A stretch of 64,000 bases of DNA from Solea solea (lineage: Eukaryota > Chordata > Actinopteri > Pleuronectiformes > Soleidae): NCBI RefSeq assembly GCF_958295425.1, contig NC_081149.1, positions 18,776,753 through 18,840,752 on the forward strand, written 5' to 3'. The notes under the pieces were generated by a model. It had not been told where the DNA came from. It made no database searches and saw only the letters and a program-made list of their open reading frames with translations. Below are positions 11,007-23,100 of the stretch, piece after piece (the stretch's first letter is position 1; each line of letters begins with the position of its first letter). The position numbers were made by a program, and so were the translations under genes.

Positions 11007-13360
11007 TAGCATAAAACACAGCGAGGTTGACAATGTAACACGTTTATTTTATTGTAGCCAGCCGCATGAAAAGACCAAACAAAATGATGAGCTGTGTTCT
11101 ACATTACCATGACCATCTGCTCTTGGTTATTTTGAGTCAAACCCTCGTACACAGCTGCTGTTCATTCTGTATGATATGAGTGCATGTGTGCACTTTCTTT
11201 TTTTTAATTTAGCCGAATCAGACAGTTGTAACTGGCTTTAGTATTTCCATTGGATTTGCCCACAGCAAGACAAATACAGGAACACTTCCCAACCCTTCTG
11301 GTGTGTTTCACTGTAATATTAACCCACAAACACCTTTTATTCAGCGGCCTCAGCTGTAATAGGGAGGAGGACGATGCTGAAGTCAACAGAATATATCTTG
11401 CAGACTGTGCTGTGTCTGTGTTGTGTATCTCTGTCTGTTCATATCTCCCTGCATCAGGGTTTATTTGCACTTTCTGCATAAACATCTTCAGATGTGGAGG
11501 GTATTTCTGCATCTCCCTTGTCGTTATTTTTTTATCTGTACTTCCTGCATTTCAATCCTTGGTCCCCCCTCTCCCACACCTTTCTTGCGAATTGAGTGCG
11601 TGCGAGCTTGACTGTGTGTGTGACTCATTTCTAAATGCAGATATGTGACACAAAACAATTCCACAAGCATATTTCTTCCCACGTCTGTATGGCCATACTT
11701 TTGTTTTGTTCATAGTATACAGTCGTTTTAAGCGTCTCTTGTGTCTCATATCCCAGATTAAGTAGACAAAGACATTTGGATTTATGACAGTACGGGAGGT
11801 TTAAATAATAATGCTGACGTGTGGAGAGGAGCCTTGTCCCTGTGTGTTCGTATGAATTGAGAGTTATTTCATTCATTGTCAACCACTTTTTCTTCCACAT
11901 GAGGGGGATTGGCCTTTGTACACCATGGACAAAGAACCATGATTGTGCAGCATGTTTTCACAACTTTCTTCTCTGTAATAGAAATAAACCTCGGTCCATT
12001 TTCTGCACTTTCCATAAATCACACCAATTATTTCTGTTACAATAAACATTTTCTACAAATCTACACCTCAGACTCACATGAACCTTCCCTCATAGTTTAA
12101 ATGAAACATCTGATATGAGAATCTATAATGGGATCCTTTTCACTGCACTGTTTACTTCTGGAAATATGGTGCCAACTCACAACTGTGTGTGAGTGTGTGT
12201 GTGTGATATTTGCAGAATTGCGACGTGCTGTGAAAGATGAAGCACCTCAGATCTTCCTGGGACTGACACAAATAATTAGTCTTTGTCTTCTGCTTGAGGT
12301 TTTTCATGATACCAGGGTGTAAGTACTACATACATGAGCCAGAATGCAACCCAGCCTGCCGTTATTCATGATCCACAATCAATATTTTGTGCAAAAATAT
12401 TACATTTTTGCACAAAAAATAGAAAAACAAACAAACCCACAAACATAAAGTAATTGTACAAATCAATTGTTTGTCTCCCCCCATTACAAAAATTACTGTT
12501 TCTCTAATCTTTCCCTTTGCAAGTCACTTGTTTTTACTCTCTGTTGACGACGACATGTCAATCTGAAAAAGGTAACTCTGAGCTTTTCCTGGAGGGAAAA
12601 TAAAGGGCACTTATTACTGTCAGGCAAAAAGCATTTCCTTTTGAGTGTAGATATGAGTTTTGTGCAAAGAATAAATGAATAACCTGAGTCCTTTACTCTT
12701 TTAATGTGCAGCACACAATGGATGACCATTAGATAGTCTGACCATGAGAAACAACAATGTTGCAGTTAACAGTCAATTTTACAGCATTTACAGATGCACA
12801 GAAGAGGGAAAATGACTTGTTTTTAATATAAATAGGGGGCAAAGACTCCAATTCAACCCATGTAAACACTACTACGCAACCAGTTATAAGTTGTATTCAT
12901 TGTATTGTCATGTTAACCCTTTGAACATTTATGAATTGCGTGCAGTATTTGTTCGCTGACAAAATGTTAAAATGCTTGGAGGAAAAGGAAATACCTGTAA
13001 CACCACACTGGAAGACACTTATCTTGAATTTGTGTCTGTTGTTTTAATTATTTGGACCTTGAGTCCTGGCAATAAACAGAACTGAATACAAGCTCATTTA
13101 AGCTTCATGTTAGACACATGATTCATAAATGGAAACGGACAGAACTTCCTTTCAGTACTCTACTTTCATTTTGGCTGCATTTTTAATCTCCTTAAAGTTT
13201 AGTGATACAGGAAACGACATTAGACAAAAGAAGCATTATTAGCAGACATCATGGCAGGGCAGTGTAGCCAATACTTCAACAGAGACAGAAAAGACGACGA
13301 CAAACCAGCTCATTGTTTGCAGTTTGAGGTATAGCACACTGTCAGCCTCCTTCACCACTA

Positions 13361-13390
13361 CTATGTTTGTTGTTGTTGTTGTTGTTGTTG
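13361..13390. repeat. GTT trinucleotide microsatellite
   Basis: About nine TTG/GTT units. On the minus strand it gives an Asn run in a short spurious open frame. It lies about 0.4 kb downstream of the FAM83G stop. Confidence 0.8.
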
Positions 13391-13766
13391 ACACTCTTGA
13401 CTGTTGACACTGTTAATTCGGACTTGGACGAATTGCAAACGTAAAATATGCATGGAAGACACTTTTTTGTCCGTAAATGGACCATAAAGAGATTTAAGGC
13501 ACAGGAAAAAATACAGGCTGATGCAAAGATTTCTGGTGTTTTCGGGTATGAATTTGACATTTGGTACATGATACTTACACGTTGTCCCATTAAACTGTGT
13601 CCTCCACCATACAATACCAAAGCAGAGGGTCGTAGTTCAAAAGCAAGGTGATGCAGAGCTGTCCTGAGAGGACAAATGATTTCCATATTGCACATTTTCT
13701 TATTTTAACCATCTCTCACTTATTATGTTACAGTACCATATACAGTAAAGTACACCAGGCGTGATG

Positions 13767-13772
13767 TTTATT
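13767..13772 (-). terminator. Candidate FAM83G polyadenylation signal
   Basis: Plus-strand TTTATT, that is AATAAA on the gene strand, 32 bases past the stop codon. It would give an unusually short 3' UTR, so a later signal could be the main one. Position and hexamer are the only evidence. Confidence 0.3.
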
Positions 13773-13803
13773 TCTTTGTAAGAAGACATATAGCTCGTTA
13801 TGT

Positions 13804-14154
13804 TCATTTTGCTGGAGAGCTGCTGCTGTGCTTCCTGCTCTGTGGGTGGCTTACCTTGCTCTTCAGGCCTTTGAGGTTGTACAGTTTGCTTAAAGTGAAG
13901 GCAAATGGAGACTTTCCCTCTTCCTGAGGAGGTGCCTCCTGGAGTGGAGAACGGCGACAGAGCTGCGACTCTGCGTTTGAGCGTGTGCGTGGAACAGAGG
14001 CCTGGGCATTTGGGGAAGACTGCTGATTCTGCAAATGTCTCATTTTGGACCTGTTGTTCGCCACGGGAGCCTGTTGAGAAACAACGCTTTCCCTGCTGGA
14101 GGGCGGTCTGCGAGGAGACCTCGACGCAGAGGCGTGCAGCTGTCCTGCCGGAGA
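13804..14154 (-). CDS. fam83g: FAM83G coding exon 5 (C-terminus, residues 1276-1391)
   Basis: Starts in phase 0 after a pyrimidine-rich acceptor ending CCAAG and stops at TGA (13804-13806). It encodes 116 residues, basic and Ser-rich. At about 1357-1375 it has a SPFAFTLSKLYNLKGLKSK block that resembles the conserved C-terminal SPFG-I-Y-S-K-L-L-K motif of human FAM83G, which is the main reason for attaching this exon to the gene. Confidence 0.9.
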   Translation of the reverse strand, partial: SPAGQLHASASRSPRRPPSSRESVVSQQAPVANNRSKMRHLQNQQSSPNAQASVPRTRSNAESQLCRRSPLQEAPPQEEGKSPFAFTLSKLYNLKGLKSKVSHPQSRKHSSSSPAK

Positions 14155-17100
14155 CTTGGATGAAGAAGACAAGACAAAACAGAGAGAATTTAATGTATTT
14201 CTAGGTTTTAAAATAATATAATAAAACACCAAATTTTTGATGTTGATGTTGATGCTTGCAACTCATCTACTCGTTTCCACACAAATGCACTCCTGAGTGA
14301 CATAAACGCTCCTCTGCTGCAAGTAAAAGATAGCAGTTCTATCATGTAATATTACATGAACGACACGGAGTGAGTTAAAAGCCGTCAGTCGTTTTGCAGG
14401 TTCATCAATATTATATACCAGTGTGTGAGCGTGTGTGCCGCTTCATTAAAACCATGTCGCTTTAATTAATTCACCCCGTCGTTCAATAATGAACAAGTGT
14501 CGTGTGTTTTAACTCGGTGAAGCTCTGCTGGGGCGTACGCAAAAGATCCGGATGCACACGCACGAGCAAGCACACGAATAGAACTGCTAAACTATGGTTG
14601 AACCTCACACGTGACAGATGGACAAATGATCTCCAGACTTCGCTCAAATCCTCATGATTGAAGGTGTATGGCGTCATTTTGAACAGTTATCTGCACACAA
14701 GGAATGATTCGAGACAACAACAACAACAATGACGTCGCACAAGGAAAGGAAGATGCAAACAGGTTCAAGTACGACCGAAAACACAAGGAAGCACCCACTG
14801 CTCAAAAAACCTGGCGGTTTGATGGCAGTGTGGTGTTTCTCATCCAGTTTAACACCAACGACAATACACAGCTTGCTTAGATTTCATGCTGCTTTATTTT
14901 CTCCTCTCTGGTCACGTCCCTATGCTGCCGCTGTATACACACAGGAGCTCCCTCAGTCGGGTCTGATTGTATGGATTGACAGAGCCTGTTTTCAGATGCA
15001 ACATACAGTACTTTATTTTTACATTTGACATTTCTTCAGAACGGAGGCAAAACAATATCGACAAAAAAAAAGAAAATTTTAAATGTTTTATACAGCAGCT
15101 TTAAATAAAATATTTAAATTATAAATAAGAAAAATTATAAATGATTGAACAAAATGTAACTTGCAAATTACCATTATAAATTTGAAAAATGAGTAACATT
15201 AAAAAGTAAAACAATTTAAGAGACACGTTTGAAGTTTTTGGGCGATCGTCCAGCCAGGATTGATCACACTAATGTTACAGCCAGCGGTCAGCTAACAAAT
15301 AATCTGCTGCTTTATGGCTCATACCTTCTGTCCTTGAGTATCTCTGGATGACTGGACTCTCCTCTCCACGCTACTTGGTCTTACTGCTGCCTCATCCACT
15401 AACTTCTCTTTGTCTGGTTTCCCTCGGTCAGTGGAACACTTCTCAGGCATTAGGTCACCAGCTAATGTTCTCTTCGCATTTGATGCCTTATTCATTATTT
15501 CTCTTGGGCTCACTCCTCCGTCCACTCTGGGTGCTGCCGACTGTTTTCCTTTAGCAACTTGGGGTTGGGTATTGTTGTTGTTTCCAGATATCTCTGTCAA
15601 ATCTTTGGCTTCTATAAAGTGATCTGTTAATGTCTTCCTGTCATTGCCGCCTATCCTCTCTATCTCCTGGGTAAGATCTGCCACAATCCCCTTTGCATCC
15701 TCTTGTCTCTTTGCTTTCATCTCCGTCGACCCCATTTCCAGTTTCTCCTGCGAGGAAGAGGACAAACTCTTCCTCGCTTCACTAGCATGAGAGTTATCGT
15801 TTATGTGTAGTGGACTCGCATTCGTGCATACGAAGCAATCGCAGTCCACTGTCGTCCCGTGGAAAAGATAATCAATTTGGTGAAATACAGGGTCATGGGT
15901 CGGCGAGTCGATGCATTCGTAATACTCCTCCGAGGTGGTAGATAGAGTGGAGCCTTCCCTCGGCGAGACGTACCCGTCGCTCATGTCTGACGTGGGTGTT
16001 CGAAAGTCTAGAGTATGATTCCGTGGATCCGGCGTGTGCGAGCGCGAGCCTGACGTAGGCGTGCGTGGAATGAAATCATCAGGTGTTGGAGTGCGAACCA
16101 GAGGAGAGGGCGGCTGTGGAGGTTTCTCAGTGGTCGGGGAATGCAGCTCTGACATGTGTGTGTTGACAAGATTCAAGCGCCGGGGCCTTTCAGGAGTGTA
16201 TGAGCGTCCCTGTGCTTTGGGAATCTTTTGAGATCCTTGAGTGGCAACACCGTCATGTCTGTTATGTTCCTCTACATTTGGCTCGTCGTCTGCGTGACTG
16301 CCACTGTCGTTGGACGTGCGTGGATTAGTCCTGGCAGAGATGTCCACAGGTGAATTGACTTCGCAATATGATATTATCTGAGGCTCATGAGCTCTGGCAA
16401 GGTATGTTTTGCGTCTCATCACAGCTTCACTGTTTTCATTTGGCTCCTTTGTGAACCCACAGCCTAGTAGGGTTTTATCTAAGGCCTTGGCGCCTGTCTG
16501 TACTGTGGCTACACTATCCATGTCTGTCTTTGAGGGTGTTTTGAAGTCTGATGACATTAAACTGTTGTTTTTAACTTCTCCTTTTGTAATTACTTCTTGA
16601 TTATTCTCACTATGTGCCTTTGGTGCATCAACAGTCAAAACATCTGACTGCCCCTGTGGTTTGGGAGCAGCAGGTGACAGTGGCACAGCTGTATTCACTC
16701 TTTCATCATCCTTTGTCTCTTGGGAAGTCACATTCTGATGTGGATGTGTTGTTCCTTTAGGGTTTCCTGCGCTTGCTGTGTCCTTTAGGGCTCCTGGTTT
16801 GACCTCAGCGCTCACCTGCACTTGTGCGAGAGTCTCTGGCTCTTTTTCCGGGTGTGTCTGCAGCACATTTACTGCATCTGTTTCCCTGCGGACCACGAGT
16901 GGCACTGTGCTGTCTCGGCTCTCAGGTCTCCTGACGACACTGACCTCTGGCAGCTTCTGGCCTTCACTGGCTCCATCGTTTCTGATAACCAGCTGGACAG
17001 TGCGGGGTTTGGGGATGGGAGCAATCATAGTCAAAGTTGAGGCGGCGGAGGATGCAGGGACGGGAGGATCTAGAGTTGTAGAAGAGATAAGAGGCGGGAC

Positions 17101-20100
17101 AGGGGTGGAGCAGCTGATGGAGGGCACAGAAGTGCCATCACTGATATCTGTCCTTGAGAGCTCTGTGCTGTCTTTTTCAGAGAGGGAGGGGGGACTGACG
17201 GACTGAGGTTGCACGGGAGAAGCGGAGGAGGTGTGCATGTGGCTGTGGACAGTCTGGATGTTAAGAGTCATTTCGGGGGAACTGTGTGGCCGCATGGGAA
17301 GAGCCCGTGTGCGTGAATCTATCTGTGTCACCTCTGTCTCTGTTTGTGTGTGTGACTCTGAACTCCGTGTGTTTAAACTAGTTTCTGTCTCTTTTTCAGG
17401 GATGGATCCTGAGGGGGATAGCAGCTTTGGACTGCTTGTAGTGACTGTTGGTGTGGTGTGTGAACTACTACTAGCACTAGGGGTGGATGAGTTGCTGCTG
17501 GACTGAGACAGTGAATGTTCACAGACATGGGATGTAGTGCTGTTTTGGCCGTTTGGATTTTGTTTGGTGGTTGTGTTTAAATGCAGTTCATTCTCTGTGT
17601 TGAGAGTCTTACTTGTGTCTTTTGCAGGTTCTGGGTTATGCACAGATGTGGCTAGACTCTGTTCAGGCGCATCGTCTTCTTTAGTTTTCACACCACTAGG
17701 CTCTGCACTGTGTTCTACTGGATGATTACTGTCCACCACAGGCTCCGCAGCTTTTGTTTCATTTTGTGTTGATTGAGGTTTATTCATGTTCTCGTGTTTG
17801 TGCTGGGCAACCTCCAGCGGTGCTTCCTTAGGCGTGCTGAATGGACTGCTAAACCTAATTGCTTGGCTTGTTTCAAACATTTCCGATCTCTGCAGGTGGA
17901 CCTGGTTTGGTTTGCTGGCATCACGGATATTAATGAACCCAATTACATCACTTGGGGGGTCAGGCTCTGGCCAAGTGGGCAGGTATGAGATCAAACACGC
18001 CTTCTCTAAATTGATAAGTCCAGGGTGGAGGGGAGGAGCCTCCTGTATAGTGTCTTTACCACGCCTCATCTTCTTGCCATCCAGGACATCTGCATTCTTG
18101 TCATCTTTGGGCTCTTTGGTGCTGTTTTTCGCAGTAGATGTGATCAGATTTCCTGCAGCTACTAGTGCATATTTGGGATTATACAGTTTCCTGACATCAG
18201 CAGCAGAAGGAGGGGCAACAGCAGCCGGCAGTGGGGCGGGCTCTGGCTCAGGTTCTGACTCCGTGGTGACCTGCCGGAGGTCAACGAAGCTGGAGGTCAG
18301 GTAAAGGATGCGAAACAGCTGGTCGAAGCCATCCACTGCCTGGCCGGTCACCACGGTGATGAGGTTTCTGTCCAGTCGCGATGCCATCCAGGTGAAACTG
18401 CATGAAATGACAAAACAAACTTATGTCACTCTCTTAAAAAAATACTAAGGCCAAGTAAACGTCAATTACAGAACCTGGCAGGCAGTCTCTAGGAATCTCT
18501 AAAATGCAGCAGTGCTCAAACTGTAGCGTCTGCCAAGTGACATTTTTGCTATTGTTAGGGCTCTGGGAAATACTGACAGTAAAGTTCAAAAGTGTGAGAT
18601 ACAGAGCTTCTGCTGATGACTCTGGGTTGCAGCTAATCAACAATAAGTAAGTACGATATCCTAAGGTTTTGTTAATACTATTTGTTTGCCAAGTTTGTAA
18701 TCCTGCAGTTGGAAGTCTATGTATAAATAAATGATGTGGATGCACCAAATCAACCAGACGGAAAGACCCTTCCTTTTTATAGCACTGTGCATGCATTTAT
18801 GTCAGCGGCACACTCAATACATTCACAACCAGTTCATCTAGTTTGTTAATGTTACAGAACATTAATAGACACAGTGTATTCTTTATCTTTATCTGTCCAC
18901 AGACTGAACCCAGGTGGAGCACACGGAGATAATCTTTCATTCAGGCATTGTCTGACTTTATCTCCTTGTCACATTGTCAATGACAATCACACACACACAC
19001 ACACACACAGAGATAAAGTACACTGACCTGTACGACCCAGACACGGCTTTGTCCCCATCGATGAACATGAATCTGTGTCCCAGCTGCCCTTTGACCTTGG
19101 CACATGACCGAGAACAGAACTCTGCCCCTTCGGCGCAGCGGACACGAAGGTGCTGTAACACACACACACACACACACAGATATTGAGAACAGCCACGTTG
19201 ACAGTGTTACAGGTGTGACTGTACAGTTAGTATGATTATAGCTGGGTGGTGGTACATCTGTCACAGAAACACTGTTAAGAGATTACACATAAAAGGAACT
19301 TTGAGTTCAAGACAAAAATCACGTCTCAGTTCCCCTTTCAGGATCCCTTTATGTCTCTTTCTCTTTTCCGTCTTCTCCTTCATTTCAGCAGGCACTCACA
19401 AGGGTGTGTGCTGATATCTGAACATAATGAATCACAAGGATATAAAAGTTGTGATTCACCGTTCAATGTCTGCATTTCTCAGTGGTGTTAAAATGCTATT
19501 CTAAGCCAAACATGTGTCCTGGAAACATCCAGCCATCTTGTCCTGATTTCTGAAGGTCATAAGTTTTGACCTACAGTATCCCGTCAACTTGGAAAGAATC
19601 CGTGTCAACGTGATATTTGGTTACTTAGAGTGAACTTTCAATTTCAACTGTATTTTTTTCATAGCCTATAGAGACGGGGTGTTATAGATGAATTTAATTT
19701 ATGTGATATTCTGTTTTATGGTCCTTTTAATGGGCGTGACGCTGTTGTCATGTAACTTACTTCATCTCTTTTGGGAATGAGTGGAAGTTCAGCTTGACCC
19801 TCTGTGTCTGTGAACTTTGAACTGCATCAGGTGAGTCAGAGAGAGTGGGCCGTGATAAACACTGATGCAGCGGCGCTTCTACAGTAGCTGCAGTCTCTAT
19901 GGAGCAAATGACTCCTGGCATGACCTGCTTCACTTCTTGAGAACACTCTTCCTCCTCCCTCTCTTCACTCTCTCTTTCCCTCAGTACATTCCTTTGGCTG
20001 ACTGATTAAATAAAAACCATTCCAATTGCATTTCTGGGTGTGTGTTGAAATGAAGAGCACTTAAACTGTCATTTGAGGAATCTTGCATGGATTTACAACT

Positions 20101-23100
20101 TGCCAACAAGCTTTAAGAACAAACTATATAGAGGTGTTGATTTATTTGTGAAAAATACTTAAACTGGAGTCTAGGTCAACATGTTTCAGGTTGACGGATC
20201 ACCATAACAGACGTGTAAAATGCCCGGAAACCTAATTAGACCACTGAAGAGAAAGACAACCGTGCTTACGACAGCTTACCTCACACGACAACTCGTCTCT
20301 GCTTATTACCTCTCGTCACTTACAGCTTACAGTAAAAACTCAAGCTGTCACGTCTGTCTTTTCCTCCGCCAGTCAAACACTCATTTAGCAGCTCAGTGTC
20401 AGCTTCAGGGCAGACTTTTATTTATGTTTGTTAGACCCCCATCACCGTAACACAGCTGTCCTCAAAATTCCTCGAATACCACAAAGTGGCCACAGTGATA
20501 ATCTTCCGGGGGAGTATCATATGAACCAGGTTATCCACGGTGTGCAACAGTGGGACAGGCGCCACTGTACTGTACTGTACTTAATGCAGGCATGTCCAGA
20601 GTGGGAAGTATGATTTCCTCTAAGCACACCCTTTGGTACACCCTTATATAGGGCCAGTGGGGAACTTCATCACAGCGTCCATAGGAAGCAAAGTTGCAAG
20701 AGGAAATGCATCCCTTTAGAAACTTTGAGAAAGCACATATATAATACTGTATATAACTGAGGTACAGACACATAAAATTGTTGTGGCATTAAATTCCGAC
20801 TCAATTTTACATTCAGTATCATACATACAATATCTAAGGCGTTTTATCACCTGCGACGGTTAAAAAGTACTGCAACAATGGGCCCGTGCTGACACTGAAC
20901 GTAAAGAACACAATCCAGGAGGCTGCTAATACACGGCTACCAAATATCCGGCTAATTTAATTTATGGCCACCTAGGGGCTAAAGTGTGAAATGTCCAGCT
21001 GTATTGCTGTCAGCAGGTTTGTACGCCGTTCTGTGAAGATAATCGAGACAAAAGTGAGGCCGAGGCGGCGCCAAATAGAACGCTACTTGCAGAGTAGCTG
21101 CCACGACATGCAATATCAACATGTTTATGTTTATAAGGCACAAACACCCACGCGAGGCTGTGGCATTTACTGCCATCGCGCATTTAGTCCAGATCCAGAT
21201 GGTGCTGAAAGTCTGTCAGGCTGTAACACTTTTGTCCCTCCAAGGCATACACTGAGCATGTGTGTGTGTGTGTGTGTGTGTGCAACCTAATCATTTTTTT
21301 CTATGAACCTCTATTAACGTCAATTACAGTTTCCTACATTAGTACTTACTAAGCACTGAAGTAAATTAGTGCATCGTCAACAGTTAAAAATCACTTGGAA
21401 CGTCATTAGGGACGCCTCTGCTGTTGAACTCCCTGAAGGAAAGAGGACAACAAGTAAAAAGCTCGACATCCGCCAACAAACATTACATTCCTAGCCATTA
21501 CAACGATCATTTGTTGCTCTCGCAAAAAAAGAAAATACGACACCACAAGTAGAGGTGCTCACGTTGTTAATTGAAGCCAAAGCTATCATGACTTGGCACC
21601 GAGCATGATTAATGCGATAAGAATGAATCTAACTGAAAACAACGGCTGTACTTTCACGTGTTCTGACAGGACCGAGTTCTTGTTTGACGTATAATTTCAT
21701 AACCAGGTAATCAAGCCGACGATAAAGATTTATCTACTGTATTTGAGGTGCCAGCTGGAAGGGTTTGATGACTGTTGTTGCTGCTGATGGACCGCGTGAT
21801 AGATTGGGCCTTCACTTATTCAGGCGTAAGAAATCTCCTCTTGAAATCAGTTGCATGTCTTACTTTCACCACATCATTTTATTCACTAATAATTTTTTTT
21901 TTTCTGATTTGTTTCAATCTCTGTGCCTCTGGGAACATCTGGGAATTCTCCAAACCAGAGAAAACGGCTTGTTTCCACCGGCTCGACTCCACTCCCCTCG
22001 GCACGATAGTACCTAATATACCTGGTACTTTTTTAGCACCTGCTATGGCAAGGTTCCAAGCGGGCTGAGGCGAGTGCCGTCACGAGCAAGACGTCCGACA
22101 CAAGAATCAAGCCGAACAAAGCCGAACTGTAGATCAGTTAAAAAGACTTACCAATCCTAAAAACGTGGGTTCATCTCCAACTATTACCAGGGAAATGTCT
22201 AAAACCTCAATATTTAACAGAGGAGTCTGGTGTATTTAGTGACAGCACTGCTGACCGGTGAGTGTCATCACAAACCAATTTATTTCAGTCCAGTGGTTGT
22301 GGCAGACGGAAGTATTTCATCTTCAATGAAATACATTTAATTCAATTAAATAGCAAGTGTCACCACTGATACACCCCACATTATTAATAGTAATGGTAAT
22401 AATGAAGAATATTGTCACGTGTGTGTGTGTATGTAGGGAATGTTATTGCATGCTTGGTGGTGTTAGTTCTGAATCACATGGTGTTTCTGTGTATTATGTC
22501 TTTTGTTTCGGTTTACTGGATAATGTTTTGAATATTTTGAAGATGTTTTGAAGCTGCCTGTGTGTCTCTGTGCTCTATCAGCTCACCTGCACCTTGGACT
22601 CACCCGCCACTAATCAGCTCATCAGTGCTCTCTACTTATGCCTTAGTGGAGGTGTGAGCGTCTGTATCATGGACCACACTGAAAATACGTTATTCAATAA
22701 CTTTTGTGGTTTACGCCTCGACATCTTAGAATATTGTGACGCAGTGCTATAACTATGCTGATATATTTTTAGCATATCATGTAAAATGTGTTTGAACTTG
22801 ATTTTTGGAAAAAAATGACAGGCCCAAATTTGACCTCAAACATTTATTAACCAAATAACATAAAATGTGATTTAACAATGTTATTTCTTTCAAAAAAAAA
22901 AATTCCGAATGATAGAAAATTGCTGTTACATATAGTTCTGAGTTTCCGACTCACCTTGAGGTATCCAGCATGCATGTTGGCCCTCTGACACATGGAGAGG
23001 AAATGAGGTAGCCTTGTACGTTCCAGCAGGATGTAAACAGAAACCTTCCTCTTGAAACCAGCATCGAGTAAATCTCTAAAGATGTCGACATCGGTGAAGA

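Larger units (their letters stand above)
8675..13803. other. Non-coding region between the BEL/Pao element and the FAM83G 3' end
   Basis: No coding exon recognised on either strand. It contains a CA repeat (9415-9440), a fragment of a fish dispersed repeat rich in GGGTTAG-like words (about 9590-9770), an AT tract (10675-10714), a poly-T followed by TAAAA pentamers (10924-11006) and a GTT repeat (13361-13390). The stretch nearest 13803 is probably FAM83G 3' UTR. SLC5A10, the human neighbour, was looked for and not recognised. Confidence 0.6.
19153..22954 (-). other. FAM83G intron 2
   Basis: 3802 bp, donor GTGAGT and acceptor TTACAG. A CA repeat (19159-19178; UG in the transcript) ends 6 bases before the acceptor. 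A GT microsatellite lies at 21259-21282, and a dispersed repeat at about 21975-22262 has a related copy near 31400-31525. No other exon recognised. Confidence 0.8.

Noticed and set aside
16778..18304. Plus-strand open frames of 142 and 172 codons across FAM83G exon 4
   Set aside because: Antisense shadows of a long biased coding exon; no start context or homology.
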